Of a stretch of DNA of 50,786 nucleotides, positions 1-8,728 are shown piece by piece. The notes beneath the pieces are model-generated. The model worked only from the letters and a program-made list of their open reading frames with translations. It ran no database searches and was not told the DNA's origin. The position numbers and the translations under genes are program-made. Position 1 is the stretch's first letter. Every line of letters starts with the position of its first letter. The stretch comes from Gammaproteobacteria bacterium (lineage in GTDB: Bacteria > Pseudomonadota > Gammaproteobacteria > Arenicellales > Poriferihabitantaceae), in NCBI GenBank assembly GCA_026708585.1, contig JAPOUQ010000109.1:1-50786 (forward strand). Direction: 5' to 3'.

Positions 1-2
1 CG

Positions 3-74
3 ATGTCTCTTTGGAAATCTTACAGGTTTTTTGGAGGGAAAATGGCAAAAAATTATGGGGTTGTTGATGAATAA
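3..74 (+). other. possible 3' end of an upstream gene
   Basis: The frame beginning at position 3 is open from the window edge to a TAA at 72-74. It encodes about 23 residues and contains an internal ATG at 42 preceded by a GGAGGG ribosome-site-like stretch. Its stop overlaps the likely start (ATG at 67) of the thiaminase gene in an eight-base ATGAATAA overlap, the same arrangement seen at several true junctions in this window. It may be the tail of a gene lying to the left, or chance. Too short to identify. Confidence 0.25.
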
Positions 75-765
75 CAAAGAGATGAGTCACATGCCTCATT
101 ACGGAAATGTTTTCAGTCGCTTGCGCGAAAATTCAGGAGATGGCTGGGAGAGCTATACCCGCCATGAATTTGTGGAAAAATTAAGCGATGGCAGTCTACC
201 GCGAGTTGCTTTTTTGCATTATCTGCGTCAGGATTATGTGTTTCTTACCCACTTTTCCAGGGCTTGGGCCCTTGCGGCTGTGAAATCAGAACATTATGAC
301 GAGTTGATTGCCGCCTCTTCCATGGTTCATACATTGGTATCCGAGGAGATGCAACTTCATGTTCGCACATGCCAAGCTGCCGGAATCTCATCGGATGATC
401 TAGCGGCGACACCTGAGCGAACAGAAAACCTCGCATATACCCGTTATGTGCTGGAATCCGGCTACAGCGGTGATCTTCTTGATTTGCTGACAACTCTAGC
501 ACCTTGTGTTATGGGCTACGGTGAGATTGGCGATCGTTTGATGAAAGAATCCAAATCGAGCATCTATGGTGAGTGGATCAATACCTATGGAGGTGCTGAT
601 TATCAGAATGCAGCAAAGTCTATAGGCGAGCTTTTGGACGGGGCCTTTGAACGACGTTTGGGTCCAAGTTTCTATAAAGCTCCCCGCTGGCACTCCCTTT
701 GCGCCCGTTTTCGTAAGGCTGTGGAACTTGAAATTGTATTTTGGCAGATGGGCATGACTCCCTAG
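67..765 (+). CDS. tenA: TenA family thiaminase II (aminopyrimidine aminohydrolase)
   Basis: TenA proteins hydrolyse thiamine or, more usually, amino-pyrimidine breakdown products to hydroxymethylpyrimidine for thiamine salvage in the cytoplasm. From the ATG at 67 the protein is 232 residues, the usual TenA length. Visible signatures are the helical DYVFLTHFSRAWALA stretch near residue 57, EEMQLH near 93, the catalytic-cysteine motif PCVMGYGEIG (Cys147, Tyr151) and the C-terminal E-x-x-FW (Glu222) that closes the active site. The frame is open back to a TTG at 31 and an ATG at 55, so the start is not certain; ATG 67 is preferred because it overlaps the end of an upstream frame and leaves no unusual N-terminal extension. 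The next gene is 145 bases away and encodes a peptide-type importer, so a shared salvage role is possible but unproven. Confidence 0.85.
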   Translation: MNNKEMSHMPHYGNVFSRLRENSGDGWESYTRHEFVEKLSDGSLPRVAFLHYLRQDYVFLTHFSRAWALAAVKSEHYDELIAASSMVHTLVSEEMQLHVRTCQAAGISSDDLAATPERTENLAYTRYVLESGYSGDLLDLLTTLAPCVMGYGEIGDRLMKESKSSIYGEWINTYGGADYQNAAKSIGELLDGAFERRLGPSFYKAPRWHSLCARFRKAVELEIVFWQMGMTP

Positions 766-910
766 TTGATGGCCGTGTTTGTGCTTATGTGTGACTTTTT
801 TGGAATTTTTTATTCTGGTTGGTCAAATAGATGTTCATTCCTTCTACTTGGATAAATTAACTAATAGAATACGGTTATTATTCATGTCAAACGCAATACA
901 CTAGGATGAC

Positions 911-2770
911 ATGGTAGACATCCTCACAATTAAGAATCTTCAAGTTGAGTTCGACTATCATAACAGTCGAATCCCTGCGGTAAAAGATATCAGTCTCACT
1001 ATACCTCAAGGCCGTACTGTTGCATTAGTTGGTGAATCGGGTTCTGGAAAGTCGGTAACTGCACAAGCAATCATGCAGATTCTGCCAAAGAAGGCTCAAA
1101 TCACTCAAGGCAGTATCCGTTTTAATGATCCAGAGAGTGGAAATTCAACCGAAATCGTCTCACTGGACCCGATGAGCAAACAGATACGCTCTATCCGAGG
1201 CGGCAGGATATCCATGATCTTTCAAGAACCCATGGTTTCGTTATCCCCTGTACATACAGTCGGAAATCAGATATCTGAAGCTGTTTTATTGCACCGTGAT
1301 GTTAACAAGTCTGAAGCCCTAAAACTATCAGAAGATATGCTTGATCGAGTTGGTTTTCCGGACCCAAAAAGAGCCATTGATACCTATCCCTTCGAGTTGT
1401 CTGGCGGTCTAAGACAACGAGCAATGATCGCATGTGCTCTAGTTTGCAGACCAGCCATTTTGATTGCGGATGAGCCGACCACTGCTCTTGATGTGACTAT
1501 TCAGGCTCAAATACTGAAACTAATATCAGATATGCAAAGTGAGCTAAATATGGCTGTGTTATTGATTACCCACGATTTAGGTGTGGTAGCTAATGTTGCC
1601 AATGAAGTGGTGGTAATGTACCACGGCCAAATTATGGAATCAGGGATTATTGAAGATATCTTTCGCAATCCTTCGCACCCATACTTAAAGGCGTTGATAA
1701 AAGCAATCCCTCATTTTGATATGAAACCTGATGAAAGACTGACTCCGGTTCGAAATATCGAATCATCAGTAGGAGAACTGTTACGAATGGAACCCGCTAA
1801 GGAATTACCAGCAAATCGGGTACATCTGGAGGTTCGCGATATCAGCAAATCATTCAGAATTAAGAACAACCCGATCTTCAAAAAAGTAGAGGTGCCTGAA
1901 ATTAAGGCTGTTTCGGGGATTGGATTTGAAGTCCATCGGGGAGAGTGCTTCGGGCTGGTTGGTGAAAGCGGCTGTGGCAAGACCACCCTTTCCAAGATTC
2001 TGATGAAGGCACTATCCCCAGACGAAGGTAATGTTATTTACTATGACAAAACTTCCAAAAAAGGGATTGATATACTGGCTCTTGAGGGAGACGATTTGTT
2101 CCAGTTCAGACGTAAGATGCAGTTTATTTTCCAGGATCCATTCAGTTCTCTAAATCCCAGAATGACTGTGTTCGACATTATTCGCGAACCCCTGTTGATT
2201 CATGAGATTGGAGACATCGATTATCAACGTGAATTTGTTAAGGAATTAGTTCGTGTGGTTGGATTAGATCCGCGATTTTTGAATCGTTATCCACACAGTT
2301 TTTCTGGTGGTCAACGCCAGCGACTGGGAATTGCTCGAGCGCTTGCCTTGAAACCTGATTTTGTGATTTGTGATGAGCCTGTATCAGCTCTAGATGTCTC
2401 GATACAAGCACAGATTCTAAATCTGCTAAAGGACTTGCGAACCGAACTTGGATTGACCACTATCTTCATTACCCATAATCTGGCAGTTGTGAAGTATATT
2501 GCTGACCGAGTTGGTGTGATGTGTCGTGGTAGGCTAGTTGAAATTGCCGATCGAGATTCTTTGTTTGAAAATCCAGTTCATCCATACACAAAAGCGTTAT
2601 TGGGTGCTGTCCCGCACCCCGATCTTGCCAAACCTCTTGATTTTGACAGCACTCTAGAATCACAAGCCTCTGAACCGAAATCATGGTCAGCCCCGTTTCG
2701 ATCTCAAGAATCGGTTAGTCTTCAGTTGCAGGAAATTAAGCAAGGTCACAGTGTTTTGATGGAGGTATGA
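911..2770 (+). CDS. Peptide-type ABC importer, fused double ATP-binding protein (YejF/GsiA-like)
   Basis: Energises uptake of peptides or similar solutes by hydrolysing ATP at the inner membrane. The 619 residues hold two complete ABC domains in one chain, like YejF or GsiA, where DppD and DppF are separate proteins. Domain 1 (about 5-265) has Walker A GESGSGKS near residue 41, signature LSGGLRQR (an LSGGL variant of LSGGQ) and Walker B ILIADEP. Domain 2 (about 310-570) has GESGCGKTT, FSGGQRQR and FVICDEP. Each domain is followed by the peptide-importer C-terminal extension with an NP-x-HPY motif. The ATG at 911 is the first good start; its ribosome site (AGGA) is weak. The stop lies two bases before the binding-protein gene, so the four genes to 6847 form one operon. 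The substrate cannot be told from this protein. Confidence 0.93.
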   Translation: MVDILTIKNLQVEFDYHNSRIPAVKDISLTIPQGRTVALVGESGSGKSVTAQAIMQILPKKAQITQGSIRFNDPESGNSTEIVSLDPMSKQIRSIRGGRISMIFQEPMVSLSPVHTVGNQISEAVLLHRDVNKSEALKLSEDMLDRVGFPDPKRAIDTYPFELSGGLRQRAMIACALVCRPAILIADEPTTALDVTIQAQILKLISDMQSELNMAVLLITHDLGVVANVANEVVVMYHGQIMESGIIEDIFRNPSHPYLKALIKAIPHFDMKPDERLTPVRNIESSVGELLRMEPAKELPANRVHLEVRDISKSFRIKNNPIFKKVEVPEIKAVSGIGFEVHRGECFGLVGESGCGKTTLSKILMKALSPDEGNVIYYDKTSKKGIDILALEGDDLFQFRRKMQFIFQDPFSSLNPRMTVFDIIREPLLIHEIGDIDYQREFVKELVRVVGLDPRFLNRYPHSFSGGQRQRLGIARALALKPDFVICDEPVSALDVSIQAQILNLLKDLRTELGLTTIFITHNLAVVKYIADRVGVMCRGRLVEIADRDSLFENPVHPYTKALLGAVPHPDLAKPLDFDSTLESQASEPKSWSAPFRSQESVSLQLQEIKQGHSVLMEV

Positions 2771-2771
2771 A

Positions 2772-4676
2772 TTGATTCGAAAATCGTTTTTCCGCTTCTC
2801 GGCTATCGTTGCGTCCTTCTTTCTTATCACACAGACCAATTTAGCCTCCACAGACCATGAGCCACCCTTTCTTGTTCAAGCTGTGCGATCTGGAGAGCTA
2901 CCTCCAATGTCAGACCGATTGCCCCAAAATCCACGGATTATGGAGATCAAAAAACAAGATATGCAAACTGGAAAATACGGCGGAACATTGCGCATGCTTA
3001 TGGGCAAGGAGAAGGACATTCGTCGGATGGTGGTTTTTGGGTATTCTCGATTGGTTGGATTCGACCGAGATTTACAATTGACGGCTGATATTCTGGAATC
3101 TTATGAAGTTTATGAAGGACGCGAATTCATTTTTCGTCTGCGCAAGGGGCATCGCTGGTCAGATGGCAAGCCATTTACCTCTGATGATTTTCGATTCTAT
3201 TGGGAAGATGTAGCCAACAACGATGAGTTATTTCCATTTGGTCCACCGAATACGTTTCGAGTAGAAGGTGAGTTACCAATTGTCGAGTTTCCTGATGAGT
3301 TAACTGTCGTCTATCGCTGGAGTCGCCCAAACCCACATTTCCTGATTGAGTTAGCATCACCGAGGCCTCTATTCATCTACATGCCGCGTCACTATTTGGA
3401 ATCATATCATCCAAAGTATGGAGATCGCGAAGCACTCGATGAACAAGCCAAAAGTCGAGGCAGTCGAAACTGGTCTGGTTTTTTTCTCAAGAAAGCTAGG
3501 CAATATAAATTGACAAATCCCGAATTGCCTTCACTCCAGCCTTGGGTGAATACCACAAGCCCACCAGCCGAGCGGTATATATTTAAGAGAAATCCCTTCT
3601 TCCATCGAGTTGATGAGAATCGGTTGCAACTTCCGTATATCGATCAAGTTCAGATCAATATCGTTTCAAGCAGTTTGATTCCAGCTAAGGCTGGGGCGGG
3701 TGAGTCTGATCTTCAGGGACATTATTTGAGACTTGATAACTTTACATTTCTGAAAGAAGGTGAGCAGCGAAATGGCTATGATGTTTTGTTGTGGAAGACT
3801 CTGAACGGGGCTCACAAAGCCCTGTATCCAAATCTAAACAGTCGGGATGAAGTTTGGCGGAATTTAGTTAGAAATGTTCGTTTCCGTAGAGCATTATCAC
3901 TTGCGGTCAATCGGCGTGAGATCAATCAGGTCATTTATTATGGCCTCGCCAACGAGAGTAGCAATACAGTTTTGCCAGATTCAATCTTTTACGGAAATGA
4001 AATGCAAAGATGGGCCCGATATGATCTGCAAGAGGCCAATGCATTGCTCGATTCAATTGGACTCGAAGAACGTAACGATCGAGGACTTCGTTTAATGTCC
4101 GATGGTCGTCCTCTCGAGGTAATTATCCACACCGCGGGTGAGTCTACGGAAGAGACGGATATACTGGAATTGATTCATGACAGTTTGCTGAAGATAGGCA
4201 TCAAGGTCTATACCAAGCCCTCACAACGTGAAGTATTTCGGGATCGGATTTTCTCGGGTGATGTCATGATGTCGGTTTGGACTGGTCTGGAAAATGCCTT
4301 GCCTACGGCTGAGATTAGCCCAGGCGAACTGGCACCAACCCGCCAAGACCAATATCAATGGTCGCGTTGGGGACAATATCACGAAACTGGAGGTGAGGTT
4401 GGTGAGGAACCTGATCTTCCAAAAGTGCGTCAGTTGTACAACTTATATCGACAATGGTCAGAAATTACCGATGCTCAACAAAGACAGAAAATCTGGAGCG
4501 AGATGTTGCAAATCTATACGGATGAGGTTTTCAATATTGGGATTGTGAACGCAGTTCCACAGCCGATAGTTATCAATGATAAATTGAAGAATATACCCGT
4601 TAAGGGATTGTATGCCTGGTTTCCAACATCCTATTTTGGTATTTATTCTCCTGACACGTTCTGGTTCGATGAATAA
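2772..4676 (+). CDS. Peptide-type ABC importer, periplasmic substrate-binding protein (SBP family 5)
   Basis: Captures the solute in the periplasm for the importer encoded around it. The start is a TTG at 2772: a strong GGAGGT at 2761-2766 sits five bases upstream, and the in-between ATG at 2767 runs into a stop after two codons. The 634-residue product opens with a signal peptide (basic start, hydrophobic stretch around residues 7-21, small residues before about 26). Family 5 features follow: the YGGTLRM strand, W-SDGKPFTSDDF and VRFRRALSLAVNRREIN. The length and the long N-terminal region resemble YejA-type proteins rather than the shorter DppA/OppA. It lies between the ATPase and the two permease genes. 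Substrate unknown; peptides, opines or glycopeptides all occur in this family. Confidence 0.9.
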   Translation: MIRKSFFRFSAIVASFFLITQTNLASTDHEPPFLVQAVRSGELPPMSDRLPQNPRIMEIKKQDMQTGKYGGTLRMLMGKEKDIRRMVVFGYSRLVGFDRDLQLTADILESYEVYEGREFIFRLRKGHRWSDGKPFTSDDFRFYWEDVANNDELFPFGPPNTFRVEGELPIVEFPDELTVVYRWSRPNPHFLIELASPRPLFIYMPRHYLESYHPKYGDREALDEQAKSRGSRNWSGFFLKKARQYKLTNPELPSLQPWVNTTSPPAERYIFKRNPFFHRVDENRLQLPYIDQVQINIVSSSLIPAKAGAGESDLQGHYLRLDNFTFLKEGEQRNGYDVLLWKTLNGAHKALYPNLNSRDEVWRNLVRNVRFRRALSLAVNRREINQVIYYGLANESSNTVLPDSIFYGNEMQRWARYDLQEANALLDSIGLEERNDRGLRLMSDGRPLEVIIHTAGESTEETDILELIHDSLLKIGIKVYTKPSQREVFRDRIFSGDVMMSVWTGLENALPTAEISPGELAPTRQDQYQWSRWGQYHETGGEVGEEPDLPKVRQLYNLYRQWSEITDAQQRQKIWSEMLQIYTDEVFNIGIVNAVPQPIVINDKLKNIPVKGLYAWFPTSYFGIYSPDTFWFDE

Positions 4677-4706
4677 TTCCAAACCGGAATTTCTTAGGTC
4701 GATTTG

Positions 4707-5705
4707 ATGATCCTGTATATCCTGAAAAGGCTGTTATTTATGATCCCGACTCTATTCGTGATCAGTGTATTGGTGTTCGTAATTATCCAGTTACCACCTG
4801 GAGACTATCTGGAAACGTATATCGCTGAATTACAAAGTCAAGGGGAGTCAGTTGATCCTGATCGAATCAAATTTTTGAGGGCTGAGTACGGCTTAGACAA
4901 GCCGATATATGAGCAGTACTTCGTATGGGCATCGGGCATGTTGGTTGGAGACTATGGTTATTCATTTGAGTATGGACTGCCGGTCAATGAAGTGATCGGA
5001 GATCGATTGTTTTTAACCATCATTATTTCAGTTGTTACGATTATATTCACTTGGGCGATCGCCTTTCCAATTGGAATTTACTCAGCGACTCATCAATACA
5101 GTTGGGGGGATTATGGGTTGAGTTTTCTCGGGTTCATAGGCCTCGCAACGCCTAATTTTCTCTTGGCTTTGGTGATGCTGTACCTTGCCAATGTGTATTT
5201 TGGAACTTCGATCGGTGGTTTGATGGATCCGGAATATATTGACCAGCCTTGGGGAATCGATAAGTTTTTTTCAGTACTTGAGCATTTGTGGATACCAGTA
5301 GTAGTAATAGGGACCTCCGGTACTGCGGGCATGATACGCAGACTTCGGGCTAATCTGCTTGATGAATTGCAAAAGCAGTATGTGGTCACGGCTCGTGCCA
5401 AAGGTATGCAAGAAAAGAAATTAGTTCGAAAATACCCGCTCAGGATGTCGATGAATTTCTTTATCGCGGATATAGGCAGCTTGCTTCCTAGTGTTATTTC
5501 AGGTGCTGAAATTACTGCTATTGTGCTTTCATTACCGACTACGGGTCCGATGATGCTCAATGCCCTGCAAAGTCAGGACATGTATCTAGCCGGTTCATTT
5601 CTGATGTTTTTGGCGATGCTAACCGTGATCGGTGTCATGCTTTCCGATATTTTGCTTGCAATACTGGATCCCCGCATACGTTTGCAGGGAGGAGCGACGA
5701 AATGA
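4707..5705 (+). CDS. Peptide-type ABC importer, permease 1 (DppB/YejB-like)
   Basis: Inner-membrane half-channel of the importer. The roughly 332-residue protein has an N-terminal membrane segment (ILYILKRLLFMIPTLFVIS), the PPGDY motif of DppB-type permeases near residue 33, a large first periplasmic loop, and about five more membrane segments. The cytoplasmic coupling loop GMIRRLRANLLDELQ and the T-ARAKG motif dock on the fused ATPase. A TTG at 4704 immediately precedes the ATG at 4707; an AGG ten bases upstream fits the ATG better. The stop overlaps the next permease start as ATGA (5702-5705), implying translational coupling. Confidence 0.92.
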   Translation: MILYILKRLLFMIPTLFVISVLVFVIIQLPPGDYLETYIAELQSQGESVDPDRIKFLRAEYGLDKPIYEQYFVWASGMLVGDYGYSFEYGLPVNEVIGDRLFLTIIISVVTIIFTWAIAFPIGIYSATHQYSWGDYGLSFLGFIGLATPNFLLALVMLYLANVYFGTSIGGLMDPEYIDQPWGIDKFFSVLEHLWIPVVVIGTSGTAGMIRRLRANLLDELQKQYVVTARAKGMQEKKLVRKYPLRMSMNFFIADIGSLLPSVISGAEITAIVLSLPTTGPMMLNALQSQDMYLAGSFLMFLAMLTVIGVMLSDILLAILDPRIRLQGGATK

Positions 5706-6847
5706 GGACTCATTATGTATCCGAAGCACCATTCGATCCTCATTCAGTAGAAAAGTTAACGCCTGAACAGGAGAAGTTGTATCTTGCTTCGCAGTGGCAG
5801 TTAATGTGGCTAAAACTAAAGCAACATCGGCTTGCTGTTGGGTCAAGCATAGTCTTAGCCATTATTTATTTTATGGCGTTATTCTGTGAATTTCTCTCTC
5901 CCTATAACCTCCATACACGCCATACTGATTACATTTATGCACCTCCACAGCAGGTACATTTGTTTCATGATGGGAGTTTTGTGGGTCCGTTTGTTTACGG
6001 CTACAACTATCAACTCAATATGGAGAATCTGAAGCGGGAATACACATCCGATACCCAAAATATTCAAAAACTTCGGTTTTTCTGTCGTGGTGATGAATAC
6101 AAGTTTTGGGGATTGGTTGAAACGGACGTACATTTTGTTTGTCCAGCTTCTGACGGATATTTGTTCTTGTTTGGAACAGATCGACTTGGGCGTGACATGT
6201 ATTCAAGAATTTTGTATGGTGCGAAGATCTCTCTAACTATCGGGCTGGTTGGAATTGCCTTGAGTTTTGTTCTTGGCATTGTAATCGGCGGGATCGCGGG
6301 ATATTTCGGAGGATTGATCGATAATATTATTCAACGATTAATTGAGATATTGCGATCTTTTCCTGAACTGCCTTTATGGATGGCCCTGTCTGCAACTTTA
6401 CCTGTAACTTGGAGTCCAATACTGGTGTTTTTTGGAATCACCTTGATTCTTGCCTTGCTGGATTGGACCGGATTAGCAAGAGCAGTTCGTTCCAAATTAC
6501 TGTCGTTACGTGAGGAAGATTATTGTACTGCTGCCCAATTGATGGGTGCTAAACCTAAGCGAATTATCGGTCGTCATTTATTGCCGGGATTTATGAGTCA
6601 TCTAATTGCATCTGCTTCGCTTTCCATTCCAGGCATGATATTGGGTGAGACAGCTTTGAGTTTTTTGGGACTTGGACTTCGCCCACCCATCACAAGTTGG
6701 GGGGTATTGTTGAATGAAGCACAAAATATCAATGTCGTGGCACTCTATCCCTGGTTGATGCTCCCGGTAGTTCCAGTGATCATTGTGATCTTGGCTTTCA
6801 ACTTCCTTGGTGATGGATTGCGAGATGCGGCAGATCCCTATAAGTGA
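5702..6847 (+). CDS. Peptide-type ABC importer, permease 2 (DppC/YejE-like)
   Basis: Second inner-membrane half-channel. The product has 381 residues, about 80 more than DppC. The excess lies in a large periplasmic loop between the first membrane segment (around residues 48-66) and the conserved LFGTDRLGRDMYSRILYGAK motif near 160, as in YejE-like proteins. The EAA coupling loop reads AAQLMGAKPKRIIGRHLLPG. The C-terminus ends with the usual LGDGLRDAADPY motif, so the protein is complete. The ATG overlaps the preceding stop by four bases. It is the last gene of the operon; no clear U-tract hairpin follows the stop. Confidence 0.92.
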   Translation: MRTHYVSEAPFDPHSVEKLTPEQEKLYLASQWQLMWLKLKQHRLAVGSSIVLAIIYFMALFCEFLSPYNLHTRHTDYIYAPPQQVHLFHDGSFVGPFVYGYNYQLNMENLKREYTSDTQNIQKLRFFCRGDEYKFWGLVETDVHFVCPASDGYLFLFGTDRLGRDMYSRILYGAKISLTIGLVGIALSFVLGIVIGGIAGYFGGLIDNIIQRLIEILRSFPELPLWMALSATLPVTWSPILVFFGITLILALLDWTGLARAVRSKLLSLREEDYCTAAQLMGAKPKRIIGRHLLPGFMSHLIASASLSIPGMILGETALSFLGLGLRPPITSWGVLLNEAQNINVVALYPWLMLPVVPVIIVILAFNFLGDGLRDAADPYK

Positions 6848-7528
6848 AATCGTATGATCAGTGACAGGATTTTGGGGCTCCGTCAAACATTTTATGACAT
6901 GAAGCATATCTGTTTTGGTCGAAAAGTCCTGTTGTAAGAACAAGGTAAATGGTGGGGTTTTCTCGATCTGGATTCGAGATTGAGTTATTCGTTTGCGAAA
7001 ATTTGAAGCGGTCTAGGCACGCCAAAAATGGGGAAAATAGTCAGTGGGCCAGGCCAGCATGAAAACTATAGGAGCTTGCCACATTGACATGATTTATTAG
7101 GGAACTATATATATTAGTAACAAAACTACCCAAAAAATCTAAGGTTATACCACGTTGAATGAACTTTCTCGATTGTCGCCAAGATTTGCCGAATAATACC
7201 CAAAAGCCGCTCAGACTAGGGTATGATTACAGGCATTAAAGGGGGTAGCAAGTTTCACTGCCCCCTGTATTTGGCTGGGTGTTGTGTTGTTTTGCCTAGT
7301 AGTACCACCAGCCCACACCAACAGCGGAATTCTGGATATCTTGATTGGTTAGCGGTTCGCAATGAGTATTCATGGTCCTGCCAGAATTTTCCTTGCAACG
7401 TCTAAGCTTTTGCACCTCACGGAAATTCAAGACATCATTGTGCAAACCAGAGTACAGTGTAGTTGAAGAGGTACCGTGATCACATCTGACATTGACCCGA
7501 CACCGTGAATACCTTTTGTGAAAATGAG
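6848..7528. other. gene-poor intergenic stretch
   Basis: About 680 bases without a convincing gene. Short open frames here (for example 7223-7405 plus) have no recognisable content and no ribosome site. The only notable structure is a GC-rich imperfect hairpin at 7240-7266, six A/G-C pairs around a short loop, without an adjoining T-tract. It may be a weak or decayed terminator. Confidence 0.5.
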
Positions 7529-7801
7529 CTAGCTACATCGAAGGAAGCGGGTTGATACGAGTCCCCTGACATCTACACCCTTACACTGCTGTTCAGTAAA
7601 GGCGTGTGATTTTTGCCATTCTTCAATGCACCACTGATGGAGCCGGTCCACATTTGGAGGTGCGACGTAAGGCATGACAGGGTCTAGATTGGTGTCACTG
7701 CAATTGAAACACAGTGCCTGTGCCTGCTGTGGCGAGAACAGGACAAGTGTGCCCATTATTGCAAAACAACCAACTACGGCCAATTTTGAAGAAATTTTCA
7801 T
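7529..7801 (-). CDS. small secreted cysteine-containing protein, function unknown
   Basis: The 90-residue product starts at ATG 7801 with a good ribosome site (GGAG about eight bases upstream on the minus strand). It carries a clear signal peptide: Lys/Ser start, hydrophobic core around residues 7-22 and an AQA cleavage motif near residue 29. The predicted mature part is about 61 residues with five cysteines (LCFNC at its start, then W-C, QQC and RC), which suggests a metal site or periplasmic disulfides. I do not recognise the family. It stands alone in a 1.9 kb gene-poor stretch, and an imperfect inverted repeat at about 7850-7869 lies just upstream. The signal peptide plus ribosome site make it a real gene rather than a chance frame. 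Confidence 0.65.
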   Translation of the reverse strand: MKISSKLAVVGCFAIMGTLVLFSPQQAQALCFNCSDTNLDPVMPYVAPPNVDRLHQWCIEEWQKSHAFTEQQCKGVDVRGLVSTRFLRCS

Positions 7802-8002
7802 GATGAATTCTCCAAAAAGGTTACAAATCTAAATCATCATCTAACTGATTTACTTACCAATGTTAAGTATTTATTTTTGATTTTTTCCTGAAGAGATATT
7901 GCACTATACTCCAATTTCCATACGATAATCTATCGCCAATGACTTGATAAATAGAGATATTATAGAATCTGGTCCCGAGCCTTCCGCTGAATGATTTCTG
8001 AA
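7802..8002. promoter_or_regulatory. upstream region of the small secreted protein gene
   Basis: AT-rich leader on the minus strand. It contains a six-base inverted repeat, TACTTA and TAAGTA separated by seven bases, within about 7850-7869, and a TATAGT box farther upstream that could serve as a -10 element. No convincing -35 box accompanies it. The role is inferred from position only. Confidence 0.25.
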
Positions 8003-8628
8003 TCGACTTGAAATTATCAATCCTGACTTTCCATCGGTAAATCCTGATCGATTGACGAATATGTCTTTGTTCTTCCGCAACATAGAACTGGAATTCTAAT
8101 GGATCGCGGCCTATGCAAACAACAAAGAACTGGAATCGATAAAGTGATCTTCGTATTGAACTGCTCTAGTTTACACCTTTAGACTTTCGGGAAGAGGGAG
8201 GTGCTGTTTTGCATCAAGTTTTCTACTCCACAACTCGATATCCTTTTGCTGAAATGACAACGAAAGTGCAGAATCGGACTTGTTATCAATATACATGCAT
8301 AAAGCAATTGGTGGAGTCCGAATGCAAAACTCGACTCTAGGCAGGCACTTCGAAATTGATGTTAGAAACCTATTCTAGGATTCACTTGTGATCAGGCATA
8401 CATGATGTAGAACTGATTAAGAGAGTAGACTATTCGCATCCCTAGGCAGGTTATGTGCCTTTTTTGGTTAAGGCAGGAGAAATGTGTTTCCATGAACGGG
8501 TTCTGATTGATGGAGCGAAACTCAAGCAGACAAAAGTTCAGAATTTTTACGAATCTGCTCATCCCATTAACCAGTTGGCGCTTAATGTGTTTATTGCGTA
8601 TCCGATCAGTTTTCAAGATGCCATTTAG
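8003..8628 (+). pseudogene. decayed phytanoyl-CoA dioxygenase (PhyH)-like gene
   Basis: No open frame spans this stretch, but reading the plus strand across several frames gives fragments in the order expected for PhyH-type Fe(II)/2-oxoglutarate dioxygenases. They are NPDRLTNMSLFFRNIELEF (about 8030-8095), WIAAYANNKELE, EEGGAVLHQ (about 8196-8217, where the family has a WHQD iron motif), GGVRMQNSTLGRH (near 8315, where the family has NG-MR-IPGSH), and VPFLVKAGEMCFHE followed by IDGAKL (8456-8515, family: LKAGEMSLHH, then H-GS-PN). Several stops (for example 8338-8340 and 8626-8628) and frame changes separate them, and the second iron-binding histidine position reads Asp. The alignment was made by eye, so this is a probable relic, not a certainty. 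It shows loss of a former accessory catabolic gene. Confidence 0.4.
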
Positions 8629-8728
8629 CGACTAGATCACGTTCTTCATTCTCTGCAATGAACTCCAGTTAGCCTGCTCCATAGGAGATTTCTGGCCAGT
8701 ATTTTCGATCGACATTTCTGTCGAAAGC

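Noticed and set aside
7240-7266. GC-rich hairpin in the gene-poor stretch as a terminator
   Set aside because: The stem is short, has a three-base bulge and no T-tract; it is also about 390 bases from the nearest upstream stop.
6848-8728. Possible tRNA or structured RNA in the long gene-poor stretch
   Set aside because: No T-arm GTTCRA pattern with matching acceptor stem, and no strong multi-stem fold could be identified by eye.
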